A stretch of DNA of 64,000 nt from Haliea sp040221975 (GTDB lineage: Bacteria > Pseudomonadota > Gammaproteobacteria > Pseudomonadales > Halieaceae): positions 62,001-126,000 of the forward strand of contig JAVJWR010000002.1 of NCBI GenBank assembly GCA_040221975.1. Reading direction: 5' to 3'. A program made the translations under genes and the position numbers. The notes beneath the pieces were generated by a model that was given only the letters and a program-made list of their open reading frames with translations, was not told the DNA's origin and ran no database searches. How positions within the stretch are numbered: the stretch's first letter is position 1; every line of letters begins with the position of its first letter. This document shows, piece after piece, positions 24,965 to 34,065 of this stretch.

Positions 24965-26011
24965 TCAAGACGCTGTCAGCCGAATCGCCAGCTCCAGCGC
25001 CGCCCGCAAACTCCCGTCACTCGCCTCCCCGGTACCCGCCAGGTCCAGCGCTGTGCCGTGGTCTACGCTGGTCCGTACAATCGGTAATCCCAAGGTGATG
25101 TTTACCGCATTGCCGAAACCCGCATATTTCAGCACCGGCAGGCCCTGGTCGTGGAACATGGCCAGGTAGGCGTCGGCCTGCTCCACCAGCTTGGGACTAA
25201 AGGCAGTATCCGCCGGCAGCGGCCCCAGCAGGTTCATGCCTTCACCTCGCAGCCTGTCCAGCACGGGACCGATTACCTCGATTTCCTCCCGCCCCAGGTG
25301 CCCGCCCTCGCCGGCGTGGGGATTCAGGCCGAGCACGGCGATGCAGGGTTCAAGGATGCCGAACTTGTTCTTCAGGTCAGCGTGGAGGATGTGCAGGGTG
25401 GTGGCCAATGACTCCGCAGTAATGGCCGCGGGAACCTGCGACAGCGGCAGGTGAGTCGTCGCCAGGGCGACCCGCAGTTCTCCCGCAGCAAGCAACATCA
25501 CCACCCGGGCAGTACCGGTCTGCTCCGCCAGGAACTCGGTGTGGCCGCTGAAGGGGATACCGGCGTCGTTGATCACGGACTTCTGCACTGGCGCGGTGAC
25601 CATGGCCTGGAACTGGCCGCTTGTGCAGCCGTCGACCGCGCGCTGCAGGGTCTCGACTACATAGGGCGCGTTGGCCACGTTGAGAACCCCGGGTTCCACC
25701 GCCTCAGCCAGGCCCGGCCCGGCCAGGCGCGGCCCGGCCTGGCGCGGCGCGGCCTGGCGCGGCTCGGCGCAGTCGCCACTGGCGGGCAGGACGCCAACAG
25801 TCCCCGCGGGCAAGGGATGGGACACACCGGCGAGGTCAATCACCTGCAATTGCAGCGGCAGCCCCAGCACTTGCGCCCGGGCTCGCAGCAGCTCCGGGTC
25901 GGCAATCACCACCAGCTCCGCTGCCCACTCGCTCTGGGCAATCATGGCGACGATATCCGGGCCGATCCCCGCCGGTTCCCCGGCGGTGATGGCGATCCTC
26001 GGCACCGTCAC
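24965..26011 (-). CDS. pdxA: 4-hydroxythreonine-4-phosphate dehydrogenase
   Basis: This enzyme of pyridoxal phosphate synthesis oxidises 4-phosphohydroxythreonine with NAD. The opening RIAITAGEPAGIGPDIVAMI, the metal-site segment FSGHTEFLAEQTG, GLNPHAGEGGHLGREE and MFHDQGLPVLKYAGFGNAVN are all diagnostic. The 348 residues exceed the usual 330 or so because of an Ala/Pro/Arg/Gly-rich insertion at about 85-113. The start is GTG, with a second GTG two codons inside. It follows surA by nine bases, as in many gammaproteobacteria. The neighbour normally next, rsmA, is absent here. Confidence 0.95.
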   Translation of the reverse strand: MTVPRIAITAGEPAGIGPDIVAMIAQSEWAAELVVIADPELLRARAQVLGLPLQLQVIDLAGVSHPLPAGTVGVLPASGDCAEPRQAAPRQAGPRLAGPGLAEAVEPGVLNVANAPYVVETLQRAVDGCTSGQFQAMVTAPVQKSVINDAGIPFSGHTEFLAEQTGTARVVMLLAAGELRVALATTHLPLSQVPAAITAESLATTLHILHADLKNKFGILEPCIAVLGLNPHAGEGGHLGREEIEVIGPVLDRLRGEGMNLLGPLPADTAFSPKLVEQADAYLAMFHDQGLPVLKYAGFGNAVNITLGLPIVRTSVDHGTALDLAGTGEASDGSLRAALELAIRLTAS

Positions 26012-26020
26012 GGGCTGCGC

Positions 26021-27304
26021 CTACTTGATGTCGACGTAGGCTTCGTCGCGGATCTTGCGCAGCCAGGCGTCCAGTTCTTCCTCGTACTTGCGCTGGTGCA
26101 GGGCCTCGGTGGCGCGGGCGCGGATAGCCTGGCGGGTCATGTCCTGCTCGCGCCGCTCCAGCACCTCAAGTACGTGCCAGCCGAACTGGCTCTGTACCGG
26201 GTCGGACAGTTCGCCGACCGGGGTCTCCGCCATGGCCGCCTCGAACTCGGGCACCATTTGCCCGGGGGTGGTCCAGCCGAGGTCGCCGCCCTCGGCCGCG
26301 GAGCCAATGTCCTCGGAGAATTCCCGGGCGAGGTCGGCAAAGTCTTCACCCGCCTCGGCGCGCTCCTTCAGGCTGGCGACCAGGTCGCGGGCCTGTTCGT
26401 CGGTCATGATTTCGGAGGGCCGCACCAGGATGTGGCGCACGCGGGTCTGTTCCACCATCTGGTCACCACCACCGCGCATGTCCGCCATGTGCACCAGGTG
26501 CAGGCCGGAGGGGCTGCGGATGGGGTCGGAAGTGGCGCCGGTTTCCAGGCCGGGGGCCACATCGCTGAACAGGCTCGGCAGGTCATCGGCCTTGAGCCAA
26601 CCGAGGTCGCCACCGGAAAACGGGTAGCGGTCGGTGCTGCCGGAAATGACCTGGTCGAATGCTTCGCCACCGCGGATCCGCCGCAGCAGACCCTCCAGGT
26701 AGGTGCGGGCCGTCTCGACCTCGCTCTCGGGCGCCTCGGGCGCCAGTGGCAGCAGGGCGTGCTGGATGCGGTACTCGGGCTGGCTGAGTTCCTGGCCCTC
26801 GGAGGAGGCGAGGAAATTGTTGACCTCCTGCTCCGATATCTGGATACGCTGGTTGACGTTACCGGACTGGACCCGCTGAATGATCATTTCACGCCTGATC
26901 TGCTCGCGCATGGCGGCGTAGGACTGACCCTCCTGCTCCAGCATGACCCGGAACTGCTCCAGGCTCATGCGGTTCTGGGCGGCGATGCGCTCCAGGGCGG
27001 CATTGAGCTGGGCATCGCTGATGCGAGCGCCCACCCGGTTGCCCATTTGCAGCTGAATGCTCTCGATGATCAGCCTGTCCAGGGTTTCGCGAATCAGCAC
27101 ATCCTCGGGGGGCAGCTCCATGCCGCGGGACTGCAGGGTCTGGGTGATGCTCTGGACCCTTTCCCGCAGCTCGCTGGCCATGATGACGTCGTCATCGACG
27201 ATAGCCACCACCTGGTCCAGCATTTGGGTCTGGGCTTGTGCAGGCAGCCCCAGCAGCAGTGAGGTGGCGAGGCCGGCGGCCAGCAGTAAGGATTTAATAG
27301 TCAC
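26021..27304 (-). CDS. surA: Periplasmic peptidyl-prolyl isomerase/chaperone SurA
   Basis: The protein has 427 residues. A signal peptide (SLLLAAGLATSLLLGLPAQA) is followed by the SurA N-terminal domain (LDQVVAIVDDDVIMASELRE). Two parvulin domains come next; the second is marked by VRHILVRPSEIMTDEQARDL and GGDLGWTTPGQMVPEFEAAM, and both carry the GGDLGW motif. SurA escorts outer-membrane proteins, including LptD, to the Bam complex. The GTG start overlaps the lptD stop by 11 bases, so the two are translationally linked. Confidence 0.95.
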   Translation of the reverse strand: MTIKSLLLAAGLATSLLLGLPAQAQTQMLDQVVAIVDDDVIMASELRERVQSITQTLQSRGMELPPEDVLIRETLDRLIIESIQLQMGNRVGARISDAQLNAALERIAAQNRMSLEQFRVMLEQEGQSYAAMREQIRREMIIQRVQSGNVNQRIQISEQEVNNFLASSEGQELSQPEYRIQHALLPLAPEAPESEVETARTYLEGLLRRIRGGEAFDQVISGSTDRYPFSGGDLGWLKADDLPSLFSDVAPGLETGATSDPIRSPSGLHLVHMADMRGGGDQMVEQTRVRHILVRPSEIMTDEQARDLVASLKERAEAGEDFADLAREFSEDIGSAAEGGDLGWTTPGQMVPEFEAAMAETPVGELSDPVQSQFGWHVLEVLERREQDMTRQAIRARATEALHQRKYEEELDAWLRKIRDEAYVDIK

Positions 27305-29669
27305 GATCGTTGAAACCTCGAATCATATCTTCAAGCAGGTCGGTAACCCGGTTACCAAAGCCGCCCATGCCCTTGAGTACGACTTGGACCTGTGTGGAGT
27401 GCTCCCGTTCCAGATCGGGGTTGGAGAAATCGGGATTCTGGCCGGGGACGGTATCTATGTAGCGCAGATGTAACAGGCGCACGCGCCAGCAGCAGGTATC
27501 GTATTCGATTCCGAACATATCTTCCACGCTGGTGCTGCCCTCGACACTGAAGTTGAGCGCCGCAAACACACTCCAGCGCTCGTCCACCGGGTAATAAGCC
27601 GACAGGTGCGCCTGCTCGGTGACGACATCCCGGTCGACCAGGGTGACCGGGCGGCGGTAGGAATAGCCGACGTTGAAGACCGCGCGGTCCCTGCGCTGAT
27701 AGCTGGCGTGCAGGCTGCCGGCATTCATATTGCCGCTGTCCGGGTCCCACACCAGGCTGTTGCGCAGGCTCAGGCGCTGATTGGGAAAGAAGTTCAGGTC
27801 CGCCGCCATTTCCGAACTGGCCTGGTCCAGCACTTCGTCCCGTGGGTCCAGCCGCACCCGGCGGTCGCGCAGGTAGAAGGTCTGGCCGAGGCTGGCGTTC
27901 AGGTATTCGCGGCCGTCCTCCTGGCTGATGTAGCGGGTGGTCAGGCCCAGGGATATCTGGTTGGCATCATCGAGACGGTCGCGCCCGGAGAACCGCGTCT
28001 CCCGGAACAGCTGGTTGTAGCTGAAGGTCAGCTCGGCGCTGTCGAAATCGGGCTGGGTGGACTGGTTGTCGTACTCGCTGACCAGATAGTAGGCCCGTGG
28101 CTCCAGGGTCTGCAGCAGGTTCCGCCCCGCCAGTTTGGTGGCGCGTTCGAAGAACAGGCCGCCGTCGATGCTGAGCAGTCCCGACCCGGCCGAGGGGCTG
28201 TCGCTGCCGAGCAGGCCGCGGTCGTTCAGTTCGTATTCCAGATAGCGGTACTTGGCGGTGGGCTTGAGGAAGCCGTATTGCCACAGCAACGGCAGGGTGG
28301 CGCCGCCCTCCATGTACAGTCGCTGGCCGGTGACGCGTTCTGAATCCGAATCAAAGTAGGAATATTGGGCAAGGAAGATCGGGTCGAGCTGGAAGGGCGT
28401 GTTGTCGCCGCGAAAGCTCGCGGTAATCTGCGGCAGCTTCTTGTAGTCCTCGACGATATCGTCGGCCAGGGTCTGGAACTGCTGGAATTCCATGCCCACC
28501 AGCCAGTCCTCGCCCAGGTAGTCAACGGAACCCAGCTGCAGGAGGTTGGTCTTGCGCTGGGTATCCAGGTTGGAGGTGTCAAGATCCTTGAAATAGTCGA
28601 CATCGCTGACCTTGCTGTAATCGACTCGCGAGCGCCAGCGCTGCTCGAACAGGCCGTAGTGTTCGACATTGGCCAGCCAGCGGTTGTCGCCGCTTTCCTG
28701 CGGCCGGTCCCGCTGCAGGCGGTCATCGCTGGGCATGTAGGCCCCGCCGACGGACCAGAAGCCGGTATGGCGGTTGAGATAGCGCGCCTCCAGCTCGTGG
28801 TTGAGGCCGCGATCCTGGATCAGGCGCGGTGTGTACAGCAGGTCGTAGTTCGGGGCCAGGTTGAAATAGATCGGCACCGCCAGGTCCAGACCGCCGTTGG
28901 TATCGGAGCTGATGTCGGGCCAGAGCAGGCCGGTACGACGCCGGTCGTCCAGCGGAAAGCGGATCCACGGTATGTAGAGCACGGGCACGCCGGCCAGGTC
29001 CAGCTTGGCGCCGGTGGCGGTACCCAGGCCTTCCTCCAGATCCAGCTTGATGCTGTCGGCACGAATGGCCCACTCTACGTCGTCCGGCGCGCAGTAGGAC
29101 ATGCTGCCGTCGCGGATGAACAGCTTGCCCGCCCCGTCCCGGCGCAGCTGGCCGGCGCTGCCGTGGATGTGCTGCTGGTGCAGCACGAATTCACTGTCGC
29201 GGATGCTGGCTTCGCCTGTGTCCGCGGAATACTGGGCCTCCTGGCCGCGCAGCAGCAGGCCGGGTTCGCGCAGGGTGATGCCCCCGGACACGGTGCCCTC
29301 GCGCTCGATGCGGTCGAAGTAGGCGTCCTCACCCCGCAGCTGTCGATAGCCCTGGTCCACGGCCACCCCGCCGCGCAGGTAGACATCGTCGCCCAGCAGT
29401 TCGGATTCGGTGGCGCTGGCGCGAATGTCGGAGCTGGCGGGCGTGTCGCTGAGATCAGATTCGGCCAGCGGGTCCAGGTAGCGGCCGCCGCAGCGGCGGC
29501 AGTGCTTGTCGCGCAGCGCCTCCGGCACGGATTGCAGTGGTACCCAGTCCAGCCCGGCGCTGTCACTGGCCCGGGCGAGCCCGGTGGTCAGAGCGGGCAG
29601 GACCAGGCTCAGGGCAACGGCGAGAAGGCGCAACCGGGGTTCGGCAGGGCTGTGCGGGCGCGGATTCAT
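27294..29669 (-). CDS. lptD: LPS-assembly outer-membrane protein LptD
   Basis: The start chosen is the ATG before RPHSPAEPRLRLLAVALSLV, which gives a proper signal peptide and 791 residues; another ATG five codons upstream is possible, and the longer open frame upstream is antisense to amgK. The N-terminal OstA-like domain follows (GDDVYLRGGVAVDQGYRQLR, GGITLREPGLLLRGQEAQYS), then a long beta-barrel ending near VRLLHLRYIDTVPGQNPDFS. LptD inserts LPS into the outer leaflet. Cys residues at the mature N-terminus (HCRRCGG) and near the C-terminus (DTCCWRV) suit the known disulfide bridging. Confidence 0.93.
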   Translation of the reverse strand: MNPRPHSPAEPRLRLLAVALSLVLPALTTGLARASDSAGLDWVPLQSVPEALRDKHCRRCGGRYLDPLAESDLSDTPASSDIRASATESELLGDDVYLRGGVAVDQGYRQLRGEDAYFDRIEREGTVSGGITLREPGLLLRGQEAQYSADTGEASIRDSEFVLHQQHIHGSAGQLRRDGAGKLFIRDGSMSYCAPDDVEWAIRADSIKLDLEEGLGTATGAKLDLAGVPVLYIPWIRFPLDDRRRTGLLWPDISSDTNGGLDLAVPIYFNLAPNYDLLYTPRLIQDRGLNHELEARYLNRHTGFWSVGGAYMPSDDRLQRDRPQESGDNRWLANVEHYGLFEQRWRSRVDYSKVSDVDYFKDLDTSNLDTQRKTNLLQLGSVDYLGEDWLVGMEFQQFQTLADDIVEDYKKLPQITASFRGDNTPFQLDPIFLAQYSYFDSDSERVTGQRLYMEGGATLPLLWQYGFLKPTAKYRYLEYELNDRGLLGSDSPSAGSGLLSIDGGLFFERATKLAGRNLLQTLEPRAYYLVSEYDNQSTQPDFDSAELTFSYNQLFRETRFSGRDRLDDANQISLGLTTRYISQEDGREYLNASLGQTFYLRDRRVRLDPRDEVLDQASSEMAADLNFFPNQRLSLRNSLVWDPDSGNMNAGSLHASYQRRDRAVFNVGYSYRRPVTLVDRDVVTEQAHLSAYYPVDERWSVFAALNFSVEGSTSVEDMFGIEYDTCCWRVRLLHLRYIDTVPGQNPDFSNPDLEREHSTQVQVVLKGMGGFGNRVTDLLEDMIRGFNDRDY

Positions 29670-29757
29670 CAGGGCAAGATGCATTTTCTGGTATAAAACG
29701 GGATGATAAAGCATCACCCCGGGCTTGTCCGGGACTTTTTTGCCACAGGAGCCCTCC

Positions 29758-30792
29758 TTGCCGATCCCTTCGCCACAACTGCTGCCCTGGGCGCTGGCCG
29801 CCCTCGACCAGTCCCCGACAACCCCGGCGGTACTGTTGCCCGTGGCGGGCGATGCCAGCAACCGCCGCTATTTTCGCCTGCAGTGGCCCGGGCGCACCGC
29901 CATAGTGCTGGAGTCGCCGCCGGCGACAGAGAAAAACCGCGAGTTCCTGGCCATGCGCCAGCTGCTGGAGCGTGCGGGGGTGCGGGTACCTAAACTGCTG
30001 GGGGCGGATCTGGACCGGGGATTCCTGTTGCTGGAGGACCTGGGTGACCGGCTGCTGCTGGGTGAACTCGGTGCCGCGACCGTGGAGGCACACTACGCTC
30101 GCGCGCTTGCGGTCCTGCGCCAGCTGGCCGCGGTCGATCCCGGGGCGCTGGTTGCCCTGCCGGTCTATGATCGTGCCCTGCTGGCGGAGGAGTTCAGCCG
30201 CTTCCCCGCCTGGTTCCTGCAGCAACTGCTGGGCCTGGTGCTGACGGATGCGGAAATCCACCTGCTGGCGGAACTGGACGGCCTGCTGATCGGTAGCGCA
30301 CTGGCACAGCCTCAGGTGCTGGTGCATCGGGACTTTCACAGCCGCAACCTGATGTGCCTCGGCGGCGCTGAGCTGGCGGTGATCGATTTCCAGGACGCCG
30401 TGGTGGGGCCGGTCACCTACGACGCGGTATCGCTGCTGAAGGACTGTTACATCTACTGGCCGCGGGAGCAGGTGACGGCCTGGGCGCTGGCCCACCGTGA
30501 CGCCCTGCGCGCGCAGGGGCTACTGCCCGCGGTGGATGATGCCACCTTTTTGCGCTGGCTGGACTGGATGGGGCTGCAGCGGCATCTGAAGGTGCTGGGC
30601 ACCTTCGCCCGCCTGTATCTGCGCGACGGGAAATCCGCCTATCTGCAGGACCTGCCGCTGGTGATCACCCATGTTCGCGAGGTATTGGCCGCCCACGCCG
30701 GCGAAACCGCGGTACTGGATAACTTTAGCGACTGGTTCGAACAGCGTCTGCAGCCGGTCATTGCGCAGCAGCCCTGGAGCGTGTCGCGGTGA
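29758..30792 (+). CDS. amgK: AmgK-type N-acetylmuramate/N-acetylglucosamine kinase
   Basis: The TTG at 29758 has AGGAG six bases upstream and is better supported than the TTG at 29725; it gives 344 residues. It is a phosphotransferase of the APH fold: VAGDASNRRYFRL (nucleotide loop), LLLEDLGDRLLLGEL, the catalytic loop VLVHRDFHSRNLM and the metal-binding IDFQDAVVGPVTYD. Its neighbour murU, overlapped by four bases, points to the cell-wall recycling route in which MurNAc is phosphorylated at C1 and then turned into UDP-MurNAc. It lies divergently from lptD, the arrangement also found in Pseudomonas. Confidence 0.9.
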   Translation: MPIPSPQLLPWALAALDQSPTTPAVLLPVAGDASNRRYFRLQWPGRTAIVLESPPATEKNREFLAMRQLLERAGVRVPKLLGADLDRGFLLLEDLGDRLLLGELGAATVEAHYARALAVLRQLAAVDPGALVALPVYDRALLAEEFSRFPAWFLQQLLGLVLTDAEIHLLAELDGLLIGSALAQPQVLVHRDFHSRNLMCLGGAELAVIDFQDAVVGPVTYDAVSLLKDCYIYWPREQVTAWALAHRDALRAQGLLPAVDDATFLRWLDWMGLQRHLKVLGTFARLYLRDGKSAYLQDLPLVITHVREVLAAHAGETAVLDNFSDWFEQRLQPVIAQQPWSVSR

Positions 30793-31478
30793 AAGTGATG
30801 ATCCTGGCCGCCGGGGTCGGCGAGCGCATGCGTCCCCTGACCGGGCATACGCCCAAGCCGCTGCTGGAAGCCGGCGGCAGGCCCCTGATTGCCTGGCATA
30901 TCGAGGCCCTGGCTGAACTCGGGCTGCGGGACCTGGTGATCAATGTCTCCCACCTCGCCGAACAGATTGTCGACTGGTGTGGAGACGGCAGTCGCTGGGG
31001 CGTACAGATTCGCTATTCCCGGGAACCGGAGCCCCTGGAGACCGCCGGCGGTATCCACAGGGCCCTGCCGCTGCTGGGCGATGACCCGTTCCTGGTGGTG
31101 AATGGCGATGTCTGGACCACGTTTCCGCTGCAGCGCCTGCTGGTGCAGCGCAGTCTGCCCCCGGGGGCAGCCCACCTGGTGCTGGTCGACAATCCGCCCC
31201 AGCATCCCGACGGCGACTTCTGCGTCACGGCGGGGGGCGGATTGAGCGCCCGCCCGGCTGGCACGCGCGGACTGACCTACGCCGGTATCGGAGTCTACAC
31301 TGCGGGATTTTTCGCCGACATGGTCCCGGGCAAGCTGCCGCTGCGACCGCTGCTGGATGCCGCCATCGCCGCGGGCCGGGTTTCGGGCGAGTATTTCGGT
31401 GGCGCCTGGACCGATGTCGGCACGCCGCAGCGACTGCGGGAACTGGACGCCCGGCTCTCCTCCCCACCGCAAAGGTAG
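30789..31478 (+). CDS. murU: N-acetylmuramate-1-phosphate uridylyltransferase
   Basis: This is a 229-residue nucleotidyltransferase. The signature MILAAGVGERMRPLTGHTPK and PKPLLEAGG at 22-30 bind the UTP. FLVVNGDVWTTFPL carries the metal-binding Asp, and FGGAWTDVGTPQRLRELDA is the C-terminal sugar-phosphate site. It makes UDP-MurNAc from MurNAc-1-phosphate, bypassing de novo synthesis. The GTG start overlaps the amgK stop (GTGA). The stop TAG is supplied by the left end of a composite repeat (31474-31567). Confidence 0.92.
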   Translation: MKVMILAAGVGERMRPLTGHTPKPLLEAGGRPLIAWHIEALAELGLRDLVINVSHLAEQIVDWCGDGSRWGVQIRYSREPEPLETAGGIHRALPLLGDDPFLVVNGDVWTTFPLQRLLVQRSLPPGAAHLVLVDNPPQHPDGDFCVTAGGGLSARPAGTRGLTYAGIGVYTAGFFADMVPGKLPLRPLLDAAIAAGRVSGEYFGGAWTDVGTPQRLRELDARLSSPPQR

Positions 31479-31567
31479 GAGCGCACTCTGTGCGCGATCG
31501 CCCGCGGACAAGGTGAATGGCCGCGCAGCGGACAGAGAGGGTGGCCTGGGCCAGCGGGCTCCTACAA
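31474..31567 (+). repeat. Composite intergenic repeat, copy 1 (one internal unit)
   Basis: The left end has a REP-like segment (GTAGGAGCGCACTCTGTGCG then CGATCG). One internal 45-base unit follows (ACAAGGTGAATGGCCGCGCA through GGTGGCCTGGGCC), and the end GCGGGCTCCTACA is the inverted form of the start. The internal unit contains the hairpin GGCCGC-GCA-GCGGAC. Related copies are at 36512-36684 and 37877-38057. Confidence 0.85.
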
Positions 31568-31647
31568 TATCTGGGGTGGAATTTCGAGATGAAGCCGGGA
31601 TGCATAGCCGCTAGAATGGCCCCCTTTGCCACTACCGGAGTTTCGCC

Positions 31648-32325
31648 GTGACCGACTACCTTATCGCACCGTCCATCCTGTCGGCGGATTTCGCCCGCCT
31701 TGGCGAGGAAGTCGACCAGGTGCTGGCAGCGGGCGCGGATGTGGTGCACTTCGATGTCATGGACAATCACTACGTCCCCAACCTCACCATCGGGCCCATG
31801 GTCTGCAAGGCGCTGCGCAAGCATGGAGTCACTGGGCCCATCGACGTGCATCTGATGGTGTCCCCGGTGGACCGCCTGATCGGCGACTTTGCCGAGGCCG
31901 GGGCCAGCTGGATCACCTTCCATCCGGACGCCTCCACCCACGTTGACCGCTCCCTGCAGATGATCCGTGAGGCGGGCTGCAAGAGCGGCCTGGTGTTCAA
32001 TCCCCATGTCGGCCTGGATGCACTCAAATACGTGATGGACAAGGTGGATGTGGTACTGCTGATGTCGGTGAACCCGGGCTTCGGCGGCCAGTCCTTCATT
32101 CCCGCCACCCTCGACAAGCTGCGCGAGGCGCGAGCCCTGATCGATGCCTCCGGTTACCCCATCCGCCTGGAAGTCGATGGTGGTGTGTCGCCGAAGAATA
32201 TCGCGGAGGTTGCCGCCGCGGGCGCGGACACCTTTGTCGCCGGCTCCGCGATCTTCAACCAGCCGGATTATGCCGCGGTGATCGCCGACATGCGCAACGC
32301 CCTGGCCAGGGTGGGCCGCAGCTGA
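31648..32325 (+). CDS. rpe: Ribulose-phosphate 3-epimerase
   Basis: This 225-residue TIM barrel interconverts ribulose-5-phosphate and xylulose-5-phosphate. Family motifs are IAPSILSADFARLGEEVDQV, the metal and catalytic segment VVHFDVMDNHYVPNLTIGP, DVHLMV, MSVNPGFGGQSFIP and the C-terminal phosphate-binding VDGGVSPKN with GADTFVAGSAIF. It overlaps trpE by one base. In Pseudomonas a phosphoglycolate phosphatase gene (gph) sits between rpe and trpE; it is absent here. Confidence 0.96.
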   Translation: MTDYLIAPSILSADFARLGEEVDQVLAAGADVVHFDVMDNHYVPNLTIGPMVCKALRKHGVTGPIDVHLMVSPVDRLIGDFAEAGASWITFHPDASTHVDRSLQMIREAGCKSGLVFNPHVGLDALKYVMDKVDVVLLMSVNPGFGGQSFIPATLDKLREARALIDASGYPIRLEVDGGVSPKNIAEVAAAGADTFVAGSAIFNQPDYAAVIADMRNALARVGRS

Positions 32326-33815
32326 TGCAGCCAGAGGAGTTCGCCGCCCAGGCGGCCCGGGGCTACAACCGCATCCCTGTCAGCATGGAAGTGCTCGCCG
32401 ACCTGGAAACCCCCATCAGTGCATACCGCAAGCTGGCGGAAGGGCCGTTTTCCTACTTCTTCGAGTCGGTCCAGGGCGGTGAGAAGTGGGGCCGCTACTC
32501 GATCATCGGCTTGCCCTGCCGCACCCTGCTGCGGGTGCATGACTACCAGGTGGATATCCTGGTCGATGGCGAGGTCACCGAGTCCCACGAGGTCGAGGAT
32601 CCCCTGGCCTTTGTCGAGGCGTTTCAGGGCCGCTTCCAGGTGGCCCCGCAGCCGGAACTGCCCGTCTTCCACGGTGGTCTGGTGGGCTATTTTAGCTATG
32701 ACAGCGTGCGCTACGTAGAGCCGAAGTTGAAGGGCGGGGCGCCACCGGACGAGCTGGGCAATCCGGATATCCTGCTGCTGCTGTCGGAAGAGGTGTTGGT
32801 GTTCGACAACCTGTCCGGCACCATCCGCATCATCGTCAATGCCGACCCGGCGCGGCCTGAGGCTCTGGCACAGGCCCGGGCACGCCTGCGGGCCCTGGCC
32901 GACAAGCTGCGCGAGCCGATGCCGCCCCTGCCCGAGGTGGCCCTCCACGGCGCCGATTCCAGTACCCTGGAGGGCAGCGCCAGCTCCCATTTCAGCGAAC
33001 CGGAGTTTGCCGACGTGGTCAACCGCATCAAGGACTACGTGCTGGCGGGGGACGTCATGCAGGTGGTGCCTTCCCAGCGCCTGGAAGTGCCCTTCAGTGC
33101 GCCGCCGCTGAACCTGTACCGCGCCCTGCGCAATCTCAATCCCTCGCCCTACATGTACTACCTGGACCTGGACGATTTCCACATTGTCGGTTCTTCGCCG
33201 GAGATTCTCGCCCGTCTGCAGCAGGGCGAAGTGACAGTGCGGCCGCTGGCGGGCACCCGTCGCCGCGGCCACAACGAGGCCGAGGACCTGGCCCTGGAGG
33301 CGGAACTGCTGGCGGACCCGAAGGAGATCGCCGAGCACCTGATGCTGATCGACCTCGGCCGCAACGACATTGGCCGCATCGCCGAGACGGGGACCGTGCG
33401 GGTGTCGGACCAGATGGCGGTGGAGCGCTACTCCCACGTCATGCACATCGTTTCCAACGTGTGCGGCAAGCTGCAGGCGGGCAAGTCGGCCATGGACGTG
33501 CTGCGCGCGACCCTGCCGGCAGGCACCCTGAGCGGTGCGCCCAAGATCCGTGCCATGGAGATCATCGACGAGCTGGAACCGGTCAAGCGCGGGGTCTATG
33601 GCGGTGCCGTGGGCTATATTTCCTGGGCCGGGGAGATGGACACCGCCATCGCCATCCGCACCGCGGTGATCAAGGGCGGCAAGCTCTATGTGCAGGTGGG
33701 CGCCGGCGTGGTAGCCGATTCGGTGCCGCGGCTGGAGTGGAAGGAAACCCACAACAAGGCCCGGGCCATGTTCCGCGCCGCCTCCATGGTGCTGGCGGGG
33801 CTGGAGCAGCCGTGA
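32325..33815 (+). CDS. trpE: Anthranilate synthase component I
   Basis: This is a 496-residue chorismate-using enzyme that forms anthranilate with TrpG. The N-terminal regulatory part includes the tryptophan-sensing LETPISAYRKL. The catalytic core has SPEILARLQQGEVTVRPLAG, GTRRRGHNEAEDLALE, AEHLMLIDLGRNDIGRIAET and GTLSGAPKIRAMEIIDELEP. The ATG overlaps the rpe stop. No leader peptide rich in tryptophan codons was seen upstream. Downstream, trpGDC sits behind its own likely promoter. Confidence 0.96.
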   Translation: MQPEEFAAQAARGYNRIPVSMEVLADLETPISAYRKLAEGPFSYFFESVQGGEKWGRYSIIGLPCRTLLRVHDYQVDILVDGEVTESHEVEDPLAFVEAFQGRFQVAPQPELPVFHGGLVGYFSYDSVRYVEPKLKGGAPPDELGNPDILLLLSEEVLVFDNLSGTIRIIVNADPARPEALAQARARLRALADKLREPMPPLPEVALHGADSSTLEGSASSHFSEPEFADVVNRIKDYVLAGDVMQVVPSQRLEVPFSAPPLNLYRALRNLNPSPYMYYLDLDDFHIVGSSPEILARLQQGEVTVRPLAGTRRRGHNEAEDLALEAELLADPKEIAEHLMLIDLGRNDIGRIAETGTVRVSDQMAVERYSHVMHIVSNVCGKLQAGKSAMDVLRATLPAGTLSGAPKIRAMEIIDELEPVKRGVYGGAVGYISWAGEMDTAIAIRTAVIKGGKLYVQVGAGVVADSVPRLEWKETHNKARAMFRAASMVLAGLEQP

Positions 33816-33861
33816 CACGGGGCAGGCAGGTGCTGGAGCGGGCACTGGCGGATGTCAGGCT

Positions 33862-33922
33862 GACTCTAGAGCCGCGAAGCCAGCCCGTCCGGCCCGGTCG
33901 CCCGGGCTTGCAAGCTAGAGTC
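33862..33922. repeat. 61-base palindromic element between trpE and trpG
   Basis: The arms GACTCTAG and CTAGAGTC are perfect and 61 bases apart end to end. Inside them AGCCCG and CGGGCT form a second stem around a GC-rich loop. No T tract follows. It may be a small mobile palindromic element or a transcript structure ending the rpe-trpE message. Confidence 0.6.
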
Positions 33923-33944
33923 CGGTAGACGGTAAACAGCCTCT

Positions 33945-33956
33945 GCATGCTATAAT
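33945..33956 (+). promoter_or_regulatory. Extended -10 promoter before trpG
   Basis: TGC followed by TATAAT (33951-33956) is a perfect extended -10. A start about 100 bases before trpG would drive trpGDC separately from rpe-trpE. No good -35 was found, as is common for extended -10 promoters. Confidence 0.5.
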
Positions 33957-34065
33957 TCCGGCCTTTTCTCCATGACCCGTGCCTGGCCGCCGATGCGGGA
34001 CAGCAAGTTTCAGCAGGCATCTCTGCCCACCCCGACCTGCCGAGCCTGCGCCCACAGAGATAGTT

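Noticed and set aside
25451..27262. 603-codon open frame opposite pdxA and surA
   Set aside because: It is a GC-rich antisense shadow; it has no family pattern and lies entirely on confirmed genes.
28365..29696. 443-codon open frame opposite lptD
   Set aside because: It is antisense to a confirmed gene and has biased composition.
32200..32330. Tryptophan attenuator or leader peptide before trpE
   Set aside because: trpE starts on the rpe stop codon, so there is no space for a leader.
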